Positions 1 to 7,379 of a DNA stretch of 64,000 nucleotides are shown here, piece after piece; position 1 is the first letter of the stretch; each line of letters begins with the position of its first letter. The notes below the pieces were generated by a model that was not told the origin of the DNA, searched no databases, and saw nothing but the letters and a program-made list of their open reading frames with translations. The position numbers and the translations under genes are program-made. The DNA is from Halosolutus gelatinilyticus (GTDB lineage Archaea; Halobacteriota; Halobacteria; Halobacteriales; Natrialbaceae): the NCBI RefSeq assembly GCF_023028105.1, contig NZ_CP095491.1, positions 2,604,001 through 2,668,000 on the forward strand, in the 5' to 3' direction.

Positions 1-83
1 GCTCTCGACTTCGGTCGGGCGCGGGAGGGTCGCCGGGGGAACCGGCCGACCGATCGGTGCGTCCCGGGATTCGCTTCCGGCCG

Positions 84-404
84 TCACCTCGAGTCGGACG
101 AATCGACACCCCGCTCGCGATCGAAGATAGCGATCGTTCCGTCGCTTTCGATCGAAATTTCGTACTCTTCGACCCTGACGCGGAGCGTCACGTCCTGGTT
201 CGAGTCGCGAGCGATCGTCATCAGTCGATTCATCGAGTCAGGGTCGACGTAGCGATAGAGCGGCGGGAGTTCGTCGACCGGTCGCCCGTCGATATCGGAG
301 ATCGCGGTAACGATCGCCTGGATCGGGGGCTCATCGTGAAAGTCGGTACTGAACGACGCACCGCCGTCGGTGATGGCCATCTCGGGCCGATCAGCCAATA
401 CCAT
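84..404 (-). CDS. HalOD1-type output domain protein
   Basis: A 106-residue acidic protein. The core (PPIQAIVTAISDIDGR, then ELPPLYRYVDPDSMNRLM) has the shape of the haloarchaeal HalOD1 output domain: a helix starting with an IVxAI segment, a PPLY turn, then paired strands ending in an aspartate-rich strand (VEEYEISIESDGTIAIF). It has no signal peptide or membrane segment, so it should be cytosolic. HalOD1 domains occur alone or attached to response regulators; a signalling or regulatory role is inferred from the family only. Start chosen at the ATG at 404; the ATG at 380 would also keep the whole domain. The open frame upstream of 404 has arginine/serine-rich composition typical of antisense reading. 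It follows a second small gene in the same direction after 52 bases. Confidence 0.7.
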   Translation of the reverse strand: MVLADRPEMAITDGGASFSTDFHDEPPIQAIVTAISDIDGRPVDELPPLYRYVDPDSMNRLMTIARDSNQDVTLRVRVEEYEISIESDGTIAIFDRERGVDSSDSR

Positions 405-456
405 GCACGTGGCTACCATCGTCCAGCTACAAATAAAATCGTTGTTCGGAATGCTA

Positions 457-687
457 CTACTCCTCTCGGGAGCGGAGTCGAAACCGGACGGCGATCGGTT
501 CGATGTCCATCCCTCGTAGTCGGTCCAGCGCGCCGGGGTCGAGCTCCCTGATGACGCCGTCGATCGAGAACTCGAGCGGGAGGCCGTCCGAATCCACTTC
601 GATCGCACAGAGTTCTAACTCCGCTCCGTCGTCGAGGGAGACCTCTATTTCGCCCGGTGGCCCCTCCGAAGGGTCGTGGTTATCCAT
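457..687 (-). CDS. small acidic hypothetical protein
   Basis: A 76-residue acidic protein with alternating strand-like segments (GEIEVSLDDGAELELCAIEVDSDG) and a short helix (DPGALDRLRG). I do not recognise a named family with certainty; it could be a companion of the HalOD1-like gene just downstream, which reads in the same direction. The ATG at 687 sits right behind an AT-rich promoter-like stretch, which supports this start. It has no membrane segment, cysteine motif or signal peptide. Confidence 0.55.
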   Translation of the reverse strand: MDNHDPSEGPPGEIEVSLDDGAELELCAIEVDSDGLPLEFSIDGVIRELDPGALDRLRGMDIEPIAVRFRLRSREE

Positions 688-704
688 TGTTCACAATTGT
701 TTGT

Positions 705-713
705 GTATAATAC
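705..713 (-). promoter_or_regulatory. TATA-like promoter element for the small gene at 687
   Basis: The minus strand reads GTATTATAC about 18-26 bases ahead of the ATG at 687, the spacing expected for a leaderless haloarchaeal transcript. Beside it lies the palindrome ACAATTGT (about 695-702) between promoter and start, a possible operator. Both are read by eye only. Confidence 0.4.
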
Positions 714-871
714 GTCGCGGCGAAGCGCCAAAAGTTATTCGCGTCGTCGAGCGGCTCTCGTTGACAATCACTACCGTTCGTTGACATCCGTTGCAGCGTC
801 GTACAATTCTTCCCGGATTCGATCGTCGACGAGCAGCGATAACCGGCGGCGACTCGCGGCAGATCGGCGCC

Positions 872-1591
872 TCACAGCAGCCGGCGACACTCCCCCAGCG
901 GCGGAAACCACAGCGCCTCCTCGAACGAGCCCCCCCGGATCGCCGGGTAGAACGCGTCGGCGTCGGCGACGAGCGGTGTCTGGAAATCCCGCCCGCGCAT
1001 GCCGTTGACGGTCGACCCGGGCGCCAGGCGGGTAAACGCCGGCACAACGAGGACGTCCGCCCCATCGTACTCGCCGGGTCCGTACAGGAAACACGGCAGT
1101 TTGCGCCCGTCGACCGACAGCGCCGGATGGTCGTGACCGATCACGTACCGATCGGCGTCGGCCGCCGGCCGTTCGTGACCGTGACAGACGACGGTCTCGC
1201 CGTCGGCCAGTCGGTACTCGTCGATCGACGTCCCGTCGAACGCCGACTCCAGCATGGTGTCGTGGTTGCCGGGCGTGACGACCAGCGACGCGCCCGCCCG
1301 ATCGACGGTCGCGCCGAGGTCCAAGAGGTCGTCCTCGACGCCCCGCGGGAGGGTGGAAAACGAGTGGAGGAGATCGCCGGCGATCACGACGGTGTCGGGG
1401 CTCGTCTCCGCGAGAAGTCGATCGAGGCGATCCACCGCGTCGGTGCCGTCGCCGAGCGGTGCGTCGACGTTCGAGGCGGCCCCGCGGCCGAGGTGGAGGT
1501 CGGCGAGTACGAGCGCATCGGCTGCCGGAAGGAAGGCCGCCCGATCGTACAGGGTAAAGGGGACGTCGACCTCGACGCCGGCGTCGCTCAT
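872..1591 (-). CDS. PdeM/MJ0037-like metallophosphoesterase
   Basis: A 239-residue calcineurin-like phosphoesterase. The metal-binding series is visible in order: DLHLG, GDLLHSF, GNHD, CHGHE and GHDHP. The family hydrolyses phosphodiesters or phosphomonoesters with two divalent metals; bacterial PdeM relatives sit with a DNA ligase, whereas here the neighbour is archaeosortase A. The start at 1591 overlaps the stop of the upstream artA gene as ATGA, so the two are probably translated together. The longer open frame that continues to 2518 is antisense-type reading of artA and was not used. The substrate is unknown. Confidence 0.85.
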   Translation of the reverse strand: MSDAGVEVDVPFTLYDRAAFLPAADALVLADLHLGRGAASNVDAPLGDGTDAVDRLDRLLAETSPDTVVIAGDLLHSFSTLPRGVEDDLLDLGATVDRAGASLVVTPGNHDTMLESAFDGTSIDEYRLADGETVVCHGHERPAADADRYVIGHDHPALSVDGRKLPCFLYGPGEYDGADVLVVPAFTRLAPGSTVNGMRGRDFQTPLVADADAFYPAIRGGSFEEALWFPPLGECRRLL

Positions 1592-2640
1592 CGCTCGGAC
1601 TTCGAGTCCGAGGTAGAAGCTTCTTCGGTCGTCGACCGGCCGCCGTCGGCCCGAACGTCGGCGTCGAGCGCCGAGTAGAGGTCGTACTCGTTGCCGGTCA
1701 GGATGAAGAGGACGTCCTCGAGCGGTTCGAGCACCTCGGGGAGGATCTTGACCACGAGATAGGTGATCCCGATGAGCGCGACGATCGACAGCGTCTGGGC
1801 GATGTAGTTGTGCGCGACGAGGAAGGAGACGCGGCCCTCTTCGGCACCCATGTAGGTCGTCATGAACGAGACTAGCCAGGGCTGCTGGAACCAGCCCCAC
1901 GGCGACGCGAGACCGATGAACACGTTCCGGACGAGGTTGAGAAACCAGATGACGCCGATCGCCAGCGCGAACGCGGAGAGCTTTCGGCGCAGCGGCGCCT
2001 TCACCGCGGCGATCAGGCCGCCGAAGATGGCCATGCTCCCGATGCCCGTGCAGGCGAGGATGATGTACGTCGTCCGTCCGGTCACCGTCTCGTTCGGATC
2101 GAAGTCGAACTTGCTCTTGTAGCCGTACGACCCCTCCGCCAGGCCGGGACTGTATCCGAACAGTTCCATCCCGTAGTGCGTCTGGGCAGCCGTCGTCTCG
2201 ATCAGCCACGTCTTGACGACCGGGATCGTCTCGACGGGGAGGTAGATCAGCCCCATGAACATCACGGCCTTCGAGAGGAGCATGATCGAATCCCGGCCCC
2301 CGTAGAGGAGGTAGCCGGTGTACGCACACAGCGGGAGGGCAGCGATCGCGAGGATCGTCTGCAGCGGGCTCTGAACCTCGTAGTAGTAGTACGGGACCAT
2401 CGTCAGCCAGAACACGCCGAAGACGATCCAGGCGCCCGTGGCGACGTACCGCGCGGGATCGGCGGCCCCGAGCCACTGGAGGCACAGCGCGACGATGAAG
2501 GCGCCGATCGCGACCCACGCCAGCCCGTCGGTCAGCCCGGACTCGAGCAGCGCCGACAGGGAGACCGCCGGAACGAGTCCCGTCTCGAGGCCGACGCCCG
2601 CCGATCCGGCGGCCGTCGCTGAGAAGGCAGACATATTCAT
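1588..2640 (-). CDS. artA: archaeosortase A
   Basis: A 350-residue integral membrane transpeptidase-like enzyme that, in haloarchaea, processes proteins with a C-terminal PGF-CTERM tripartite signal (such as the S-layer glycoprotein) and links them to membrane lipid. About seven to eight hydrophobic segments are visible. The catalytic cysteine lies in ACTGIGS (C197) and the conserved arginine in NLVRN (R238), 41 residues later; H277 in VAHNYIAQ follows 39 residues on, in the region where exosortases carry their third conserved polar residue. The C-terminal 45 residues are charged and cytosolic. No PGF-CTERM substrate is visible in this window. It is translationally coupled to the downstream phosphoesterase. 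Confidence 0.92.
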   Translation of the reverse strand: MNMSAFSATAAGSAGVGLETGLVPAVSLSALLESGLTDGLAWVAIGAFIVALCLQWLGAADPARYVATGAWIVFGVFWLTMVPYYYYEVQSPLQTILAIAALPLCAYTGYLLYGGRDSIMLLSKAVMFMGLIYLPVETIPVVKTWLIETTAAQTHYGMELFGYSPGLAEGSYGYKSKFDFDPNETVTGRTTYIILACTGIGSMAIFGGLIAAVKAPLRRKLSAFALAIGVIWFLNLVRNVFIGLASPWGWFQQPWLVSFMTTYMGAEEGRVSFLVAHNYIAQTLSIVALIGITYLVVKILPEVLEPLEDVLFILTGNEYDLYSALDADVRADGGRSTTEEASTSDSKSER

Positions 2641-2811
2641 CTCTACCCGAAGGACTCTCTCGCTATCAACTTGACGCCTCGTTCCGATCGCTGAATCGGC
2701 GATCGATCGTACGTTGGCTACCGGTTAAAGAGGTCGATGACGTCGGAGAGGCGACTTTGAACACCACGAAAGCCCCCGTCGCGTTCGACTCCCAGAACTC
2801 GCTGTCGTTCG

Positions 2812-2905
2812 AGAGAGCTTCGCTCTCTGTGGTTCTTGTGTCATCCGGGTTCGTCGAGCGGGCGGTCGGCTTTGCCGACCGCCTATAACGTGGCGGCTTC
2901 GCCAC
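2812..2905. repeat. cluster of three perfect hairpins, possible dispersed repeat
   Basis: Three inverted repeats occur within 94 bases: 2812-2818 with 2822-2828 (7 bp, loop TTC); 2861-2870 with 2874-2883 (10 bp, loop TTT); 2890-2895 with 2900-2905 (6 bp, loop GCTT). They lie upstream of both flanking genes, so they are not simple terminators of either. The sequence on either side (about 2745-2940) can be read on the minus strand as a peptide ending in SNDSEFWESNATGAFVVFKV, which does not resemble the surrounding genes. A small non-autonomous mobile element or a decayed gene remnant is possible. Confidence 0.45.
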
Positions 2906-3000
2906 CACGCTCGCGCCAGCCCTTTTCGCGGGTTCCGAACTAGCGTGGTTTCGATCGAATACGTCCAGACGTTTCGAGCACGATCGGACGTGGGACCGGG

Positions 3001-3010
3001 TAGTTTTTTG
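3001..3010 (+). promoter_or_regulatory. T-rich promoter-like element ahead of the regulator gene
   Basis: TAGTTTTTTG lies 30-39 bases before the ATG at 3040 in otherwise GC-rich DNA and could serve as the TATA region of a nearly leaderless transcript. This is a visual call only. Confidence 0.35.
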
Positions 3011-3039
3011 CCGCGCCGGTGAAACACGGACATATACGT

Positions 3040-3819
3040 ATGGTCGACGTCCTCGACAACAAGCGCGCGGCGACGCGGTTTCGGATCCTCGTTCAGATCG
3101 CCGAACGCCAACCCGCCGTCAGCCAGGGCGAGATCGCCGAGGAGGTCGGCGTTACGAGTCAGGCCGTCAGCGAGTACATCCGCGAACTCGTCGACGACGG
3201 CCTCGTCGAGAAGGAGGGTCGATCGCGGTATCGCGTCACGAACGAAGGCGTCGACTGGCTCTTCCGGGCCGCCGACGACGTTCGCCGGTTCGCCAACCAC
3301 GTCACGGGGGACGTCCTCGGCGCGATGAACGAGGCCGCCTACATCGCGACCGACGACATCGAGGAGGGCGAGACGGTCTCGCTGTTCGTCGAGGACGGCC
3401 TGCTACACGCGAAATCGGGCGACGAGGGGCCCGCGACCGGCGTGGCGACCACGGACGCCGAAGCCGGCACCGACGTCGGCGTCACCAGCTTCGAGGGTGT
3501 GATGGACCTCGAACCCGGCTCCGTGACCGTCGTCCAGGTGCCGACGGTCCGCTCGGGCGGCAGCCGAGCGATCGATCCCGAGTTCGTCTCCGAGCACTGC
3601 GAAAACGCCGATCTCGTCGTCGCGACGGGCGTCGAGGCCGTCATCGCCTGCCGCCGAGCCGAGATCGAACCGGTCGTCACGTTCGCGGCGGGCGACGTCG
3701 CCGCCGATGGGGCCGAACGCGGTCTCCACGTGACCGCCCTCGCGACGACCGACGAGGTCGGCCGCGTAACCGATACGCTCCGGGACGCGAACGTCTCCTA
3801 CGAAGTGCTCGAAGGGTAA
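3040..3819 (+). CDS. winged-helix (MarR-like) transcriptional regulator with sensor domain
   Basis: A 259-residue protein. Residues about 8-75 form a winged helix-turn-helix: RFRILVQIAERQPAVSQGEIAEEVGVTSQAVSEYIRELVDDGLVEKEGRSRYRVT. The remaining ~180 residues are an acidic alpha/beta domain (FVEDGLLHAKSGD, TGVATTDAEAGTDVGVTSFEGV, VTVVQVPTV) of unknown ligand, widespread in haloarchaea by my recollection. The start was set at the ATG at 3040 because the upstream ATG at 3019 gives an atypical leader and falls within the promoter spacing. It stands alone on the plus strand and may be autoregulated. Its target genes cannot be read from the sequence. Confidence 0.8.
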   Translation: MVDVLDNKRAATRFRILVQIAERQPAVSQGEIAEEVGVTSQAVSEYIRELVDDGLVEKEGRSRYRVTNEGVDWLFRAADDVRRFANHVTGDVLGAMNEAAYIATDDIEEGETVSLFVEDGLLHAKSGDEGPATGVATTDAEAGTDVGVTSFEGVMDLEPGSVTVVQVPTVRSGGSRAIDPEFVSEHCENADLVVATGVEAVIACRRAEIEPVVTFAAGDVAADGAERGLHVTALATTDEVGRVTDTLRDANVSYEVLEG

Positions 3820-3879
3820 GCATCGTCGCGTTCGCAGAACGGATCCGATCGGCTCGGTACTCAACCGATCGAGCGAGGG

Positions 3880-4650
3880 TTATCCGATGTACCGAAGATC
3901 GTCGTCGGTCGGAACGTCCATTCCTTGTTGTTGTTGTTCCATCTCCTGGATCTTGCCGACGACCTCCTCCATCTCATCGGCGCGCTCGTCTAAGGTCTCG
4001 TAGTCGAGGTCGAACTCGAGGACCGTCTCGAGCACCTCGAGGACCGCCCGGGCACTCTTCGGATCGACGAGGTAGCCGCTCGTCTCACCCATCAGACAGG
4101 CGGCATCGAACCCGCGGCGCTCCCCCAGCCCGAGCAAGAGCCCCGAAACGCCGACGATGCCGCCCGCGGGTTCGTCCTCGCGGAACTCGACGCCGGCCTC
4201 CTCGAGCGGATCGAGCAGGGATTCGTCGTTGACCGCGCCGACGACGGCGTACTCCTCGATGAGTTCGCCCGTCGGGACGCCGCCCAGGGCGTACACCTCG
4301 CTCGCGCCGAACGCCTCGGCGACGTCGAGGAAGGCGTCGGTCAGCACGTAGTGGCCCGCGTTGGTCTGCGCCTGGTGGTCGCCGGTCAGCAGGAGCACGT
4401 CGCGACCGTCGGGAACCGAGACGGCGTGAATCTCGGCGCACGTGAGCTCCGTGATTCCGTCCTCGACGCTCACCTGCGGCGGAAACTCCCGCGAGTAGAT
4501 GCGGCGCACGAGCGCGCTCTCGGCCTCGAGTTCTTCGAGCAGGTGCTCGACGGCGAGGCTTCCGACGTGGCCGACGCCTGGCAACCCCTCGACGAAGACG
4601 GGGTCGACCAGATCGACCTCGGCAACTGCGTCGATCTCGAGTTCGTCCAT
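3880..4650 (-). CDS. PAC2-family proteasome assembly chaperone homolog
   Basis: A 256-residue COG2047/PAC2 family protein. The N-terminal half carries the family pattern (DPVFVEGLPGVGHVGSLAVEHL, then LLLTGDHQAQTNAGHYVL, then YALGGVPTGEL). The C-terminus is a charged helix with a glutamine run (EMEQQQQGMD). Eukaryotic PAC2 helps assemble the 20S proteasome; archaeal members are assigned the role by homology and their function is less certain. It is the last gene of the L44e-S27e-eIF2a-Nop10 operon, six bases after the nop10 stop, a grouping conserved across archaea. Confidence 0.88.
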   Translation of the reverse strand: MDELEIDAVAEVDLVDPVFVEGLPGVGHVGSLAVEHLLEELEAESALVRRIYSREFPPQVSVEDGITELTCAEIHAVSVPDGRDVLLLTGDHQAQTNAGHYVLTDAFLDVAEAFGASEVYALGGVPTGELIEEYAVVGAVNDESLLDPLEEAGVEFREDEPAGGIVGVSGLLLGLGERRGFDAACLMGETSGYLVDPKSARAVLEVLETVLEFDLDYETLDERADEMEEVVGKIQEMEQQQQGMDVPTDDDLRYIG

Positions 4651-4656
4651 ACCGTA

Positions 4657-4836
4657 TCAGCGGCGGCGACGTTTAAGAGACCGTCGGTACTCGCCGTACG
4701 GGTCGTCGGGATCGATCGGCGCCGGCGCGCTGTTTTCGGCGTCGGCGCCGCAGTCGGGACAGCGAGCAAAAAGCGTATACACCGGGCGATCGTGGGCCTC
4801 GGGCCACGCAGAACAGACCCGGATGTCGGACTTCAT
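4657..4836 (-). CDS. nop10: H/ACA RNP component Nop10
   Basis: A 59-residue protein. The N-terminal zinc ribbon is reduced in the way typical of archaeal Nop10: VCSAW then FARCPDCGADAENSAP, followed by the linker PIDPDDPYGEYRRSLKRRRR, which contacts Cbf5 in known structures. With Cbf5, L7Ae and Gar1 it forms the box H/ACA pseudouridylation particle. The start is fixed by a one-base overlap with the eIF2-alpha stop (TAATG on the minus strand). Confidence 0.95.
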   Translation of the reverse strand: MKSDIRVCSAWPEAHDRPVYTLFARCPDCGADAENSAPAPIDPDDPYGEYRRSLKRRRR

Positions 4837-5636
4837 TACTCGTCGTCGGTTCGGCGCTCCCGATGGTACTCGCCCTCGCCGCCGTGGGATTCGATCGCGG
4901 CGATCGCGCGCTCGGCGGACGACTCGAGCTGGGATTCGGCGGTCTTGTAGTTGGGTGCCTGGACCGTGATGCGGTACTCCGGCGCGCCGACGTAGCTGAC
5001 TTCGAGGTCGACCTCCTCGGGAACTTCGCCGTTCCCTTCGGCCGCCTGGAGCGCCTCCCGGATGCCGTCGACGCCGCTGGGCGAGGGATTCTCGATGTCG
5101 ATGTAGCCGGTGACGTTGACGTACGGCACCGAGACGTTCTCGCGGGCGGTTTCGACGAGCGCGTCGATCTCGTCGTCGTCGAGGTCGGTCTCGTCGAGGG
5201 CTTCCTCGCCGTGGATCGCCGCCTGCTTGAACCCGTCGTAGAGGCTGCCGTGGGCGCCGATCAGTTCGTTGGCGATCGCCGTGTACTCCTCGTCGTCGAT
5301 CTCCTCGCCGAAGGCGAGTTCCATCCAGTTGTCGGCCTTCTGCTCGTTTTTCCACTCCTGGATCTTGTCGGAGCGCTGGTGATCGTTAACGTCCTTCAGC
5401 GAGAGGTCGATCTGCTGGGACCCTTCGTCGACGTCGAGGACCTTGCAGACGACGATCTGGCCCTCGCGGACGTGGTCGCGGACGTTCTTGATCCAGCCGC
5501 TTGCGACCTCGGAGATGTGGATCAGGCCGCGCTTGTCCCGGTACTCCTCGAGATCGACGAAGACGCCGAAGTCCTCGATCTCGTCGATCTTCCCGACGAC
5601 GAGTTCGCCGGGATCGGGCCAGCCGCTGTACTTCAT
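4836..5636 (-). CDS. eif2a: translation initiation factor IF-2 subunit alpha
   Basis: A 266-residue alpha subunit of aIF2, which brings initiator tRNA to the small ribosomal subunit. The N-terminal S1 domain is clear ([53 protein letters not shown]), then a helical middle domain ([19 protein letters not shown]) and the C-terminal alpha/beta domain that binds the gamma subunit. The conserved start [11 protein letters not shown] at 5636 was used; the open frame upstream lies inside S27e. It overlaps S27e by ATGA. The initiator tRNA this factor serves is encoded 1.7 kb away at 7305. Confidence 0.96.
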   Translation of the reverse strand: MKYSGWPDPGELVVGKIDEIEDFGVFVDLEEYRDKRGLIHISEVASGWIKNVRDHVREGQIVVCKVLDVDEGSQQIDLSLKDVNDHQRSDKIQEWKNEQKADNWMELAFGEEIDDEEYTAIANELIGAHGSLYDGFKQAAIHGEEALDETDLDDDEIDALVETARENVSVPYVNVTGYIDIENPSPSGVDGIREALQAAEGNGEVPEEVDLEVSYVGAPEYRITVQAPNYKTAESQLESSAERAIAAIESHGGEGEYHRERRTDDE

Positions 5637-5806
5637 CGTGACTCGACTGTCTCGACGATCTCGTGGTCGATCTCGGCTTTGCCGCCGGTCGGTCGGGCCA
5701 GCGTCGTGCCGCAGACGGCACACGAGACCTCGGTGGCGGCCTTGCCGAAGACGATCTGTTCGTTCTCGCAGTCACTGCACCGGACGCTGTAGAAGTTTCC
5801 TGCCAT
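5633..5806 (-). CDS. rps27e: 30S ribosomal protein S27e
   Basis: A 57-residue zinc-ribbon ribosomal protein. Start [20 protein letters not shown]; the four metal cysteines are in CSDC and CAVC, and the C-terminal part ([14 protein letters not shown]) matches archaeal S27e. The start at 5806 was chosen over the longer frame because homologs begin a few residues before the first CxxC. It is five bases downstream of the L44e stop and overlaps eIF2-alpha by ATGA. Confidence 0.95.
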   Translation of the reverse strand: MAGNFYSVRCSDCENEQIVFGKAATEVSCAVCGTTLARPTGGKAEIDHEIVETVESR

Positions 5807-5811
5807 GGTAA

Positions 5812-6096
5812 TCACTCCTGGAACTCGAGCCGGCCGACGCGCCATCCCTCGCGGAGGTGGGCCTTACCGCACTCGGCGCAGCGGTACTTGAGGTCAGCCT
5901 TCTTCGTGGGCTTCTCGCCGCTGGGTACCTTCGAGAACTTCCCCGAATTACCGATCGTGCTCGTCTGGCGGCGTCGCTGTCGGTCGGCGACCTTCTTCAT
6001 CCCGGTCGACCGTCCGGTACGGACCTTCTCAACTTCGACTTCGTGGTGTTCGTTACAGTGCGGACAGTAGGTATTGAACCGGCGTGGCATCTGCAT
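5812..6096 (-). CDS. rpl44e: 50S ribosomal protein L44e
   Basis: A 94-residue ribosomal protein of the large subunit, near the E site in known structures. It starts [14 protein letters not shown] and has paired cysteine motifs YCPHC and YRCAEC with the basic middle [16 protein letters not shown] typical of L44e/L36AE. It is the first gene of the five-gene translation operon, with a TATA-like element about 35-43 bases upstream of its start. Confidence 0.96.
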   Translation of the reverse strand: MQMPRRFNTYCPHCNEHHEVEVEKVRTGRSTGMKKVADRQRRRQTSTIGNSGKFSKVPSGEKPTKKADLKYRCAECGKAHLREGWRVGRLEFQE

Positions 6097-6130
6097 GGTT
6101 ATCTCACTTGGCGTGAGGTATGGCAGCGCT

Positions 6131-6139
6131 GTTTAAAAC
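6131..6139 (-). promoter_or_regulatory. TATA-like promoter of the L44e operon
   Basis: The minus strand reads GTTTTAAAC about 35-43 bases ahead of the rpl44e start, the only AT-rich stretch in this gap. It would give a short leader of about ten bases. Confidence 0.45.
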
Positions 6140-6270
6140 CCGTTTGGTTCGTCGCCGTCGATCGATCGCGACCGGCTACTGCTTCGAATCGTCGACTCGA
6201 CCACGCCGGAGCGTCGCCTCGAGGCCGGGAGTCCGAAACGCTTACTCCCTTCTCACGAGAATTCGCTGCC

Positions 6271-6537
6271 ATGAAGCGGCTCATCATCCACGGGGACCCC
6301 GGAATCCGGAAGGGCGCGATCATCGACTACGACGGGGAGGAGGTGATCTGTTTCGGCATCAACCGAAACGGCGAGTACCACGGCCCCAAGGAGGTCCAGC
6401 TCTGGTGTACCGTCGGCACCGAAGACGAGTTCGAGGACTTCGAGAAGCGCAACTACATGCCCCACTTCCTCGACGTCGATCGCGTCGACGCGGACGCGGT
6501 CGAGGTCGTTCGGCCGCGGGGCGACCTCGCGATCTGA
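6271..6537 (+). CDS. HAH_0734-type conserved haloarchaeal protein
   Basis: An 88-residue cytosolic protein beginning MKRLIIHGDPGIRKGAIIDY. The sequence is strand-rich and acidic, with a central CFGINRNGEYHG segment. I recall a haloarchaeal family named after HAH_0734 with this start; no function is established. It is read divergently from the L44e operon and separated from it by about 170 bases. The start is fixed by the conserved MKRLIIHGDPG and by a preceding CCGAAACGCTTACT stretch that could be its promoter. Confidence 0.75.
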   Translation: MKRLIIHGDPGIRKGAIIDYDGEEVICFGINRNGEYHGPKEVQLWCTVGTEDEFEDFEKRNYMPHFLDVDRVDADAVEVVRPRGDLAI

Positions 6538-6791
6538 ACCGCCGATCGAACCGTCGATCCACCCCTGGAATCGATGTCGATGCTCCCGGAGCGGACGGAC
6601 GAATGACCCGACGAACTGCTCGCGTGCGGACGGTGCTCGCCGGACGACCGCCCGACCGTCGGTCCACGGCGAGATCGGTCTTCGATCGCGGGCGCCGATC
6701 GCACGCCGCAACGGAGCGCTGCCGGCGGTGACAGGGACGCCGAAGCGGACCGTCAGTACCGATCGAACTCGACGCCGATCGAGGGTCGACG

Positions 6792-7238
6792 ATGGCTGAT
6801 TCGCTGGGAGACGTCCTTCGAACGCGCGTGCGTGCGTTGCTCTCGACGGCCCGGATCGGCCAGTTCGCGGGCGTGGGATTCGTCGGGGCGACCGTCGACA
6901 CCCTCGCGCTGTTCCTGCTCGTCGAGGCGGCGGGGCTCGGACCCGTGGTCGCCAAGACGATCGCGTGGGAGATCGGAATCGTCGTCATCTTCGCGATCAA
7001 CGAACGGTGGACGTTCGCGGACTACGGCACCGTGGGACTGCGGCCGCTCGGCAGGCGCTTTCTGCGATCGAATCTGGTGCGATTCGCCGGATTTCTGGTG
7101 ACGCTGTCGGCGCTTGCAGGATTGGTCTACGGGTTCGACGTCTGGTACCTGGCGGCGAACGTCGTCGGGATCGGCGTCGGATTCTTCGTCAATTACACCT
7201 GTGAGAGCCTCTACACGTGGAAGGTCCATCGGGACTAA
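6792..7238 (+). CDS. GtrA-family membrane protein
   Basis: A 148-residue protein with four hydrophobic segments (about residues 23-45, 51-68, 93-113 and 120-140) and GtrA signatures: QFAGVGFVGATVDT near the N-terminus, NERWTF after the second segment and FVNYTCESLYTW near the end. The family is thought to flip or channel lipid-linked sugars across the membrane, but no glycosyltransferase lies beside it here. It stands alone, 66 bases before the initiator tRNA. Confidence 0.88.
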   Translation: MADSLGDVLRTRVRALLSTARIGQFAGVGFVGATVDTLALFLLVEAAGLGPVVAKTIAWEIGIVVIFAINERWTFADYGTVGLRPLGRRFLRSNLVRFAGFLVTLSALAGLVYGFDVWYLAANVVGIGVGFFVNYTCESLYTWKVHRD

Positions 7239-7277
7239 CGATAGAAACCCACACACGGCGCCCGAATCACAACCCTT

Positions 7278-7283
7278 AACTAG
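7278..7283 (+). promoter_or_regulatory. TATA-like element of tRNA-Met
   Basis: CTTAAC within CAACCCTTAACTAG lies about 22-27 bases before the first base of the tRNA, the spacing expected for archaeal TBP/TFB promoters. Confidence 0.4.
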
Positions 7284-7304
7284 CAACCTCGGTTACGAAG
7301 AAGT

Positions 7305-7379
7305 AGCGGGATGGGATAGCCAGGAGATTCCGGCGGGCTCATAACCCGCAGATCGGTAGTTCAAATCTACCTCCCGCTA
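7305..7379 (+). tRNA. initiator tRNA-Met (CAT)
   Basis: A 75-base cloverleaf. The acceptor stem is AGCGGGA (7305-7311) with TCCCGCT (7372-7378), then discriminator A. The D-arm contains GGGATAGCCAGG. The anticodon stem GCGGG/CCCGC surrounds CTCATAA with CAT at 7340-7342, and the T arm is GGTAG-TTCAAAT-CTACC. The A1-U72 pair and the three G-C pairs at the base of the anticodon stem are archaeal initiator features. No CCA is encoded and no intron is seen. A T-rich run (TTTT at 7381) follows and may end transcription. Confidence 0.95.

Larger units (their letters stand above)
2641..3039. other. 399-bp non-coding region between divergent genes
   Basis: This gap separates artA (leftward) from the winged-helix regulator (rightward). 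About 2745-2940 is filled by a cluster of short perfect hairpins (separate entries) and by minus-strand reading frames that look like remnants rather than genes. The rest should hold both promoters. No RNA gene was recognised. Confidence 0.6.

Noticed and set aside
2666-2908. Minus-strand open frame ending in SQRTIDRRFSDRNEASS
   Set aside because: It lies across the hairpin cluster and has no recognised start or domain; kept only as part of the repeat finding.
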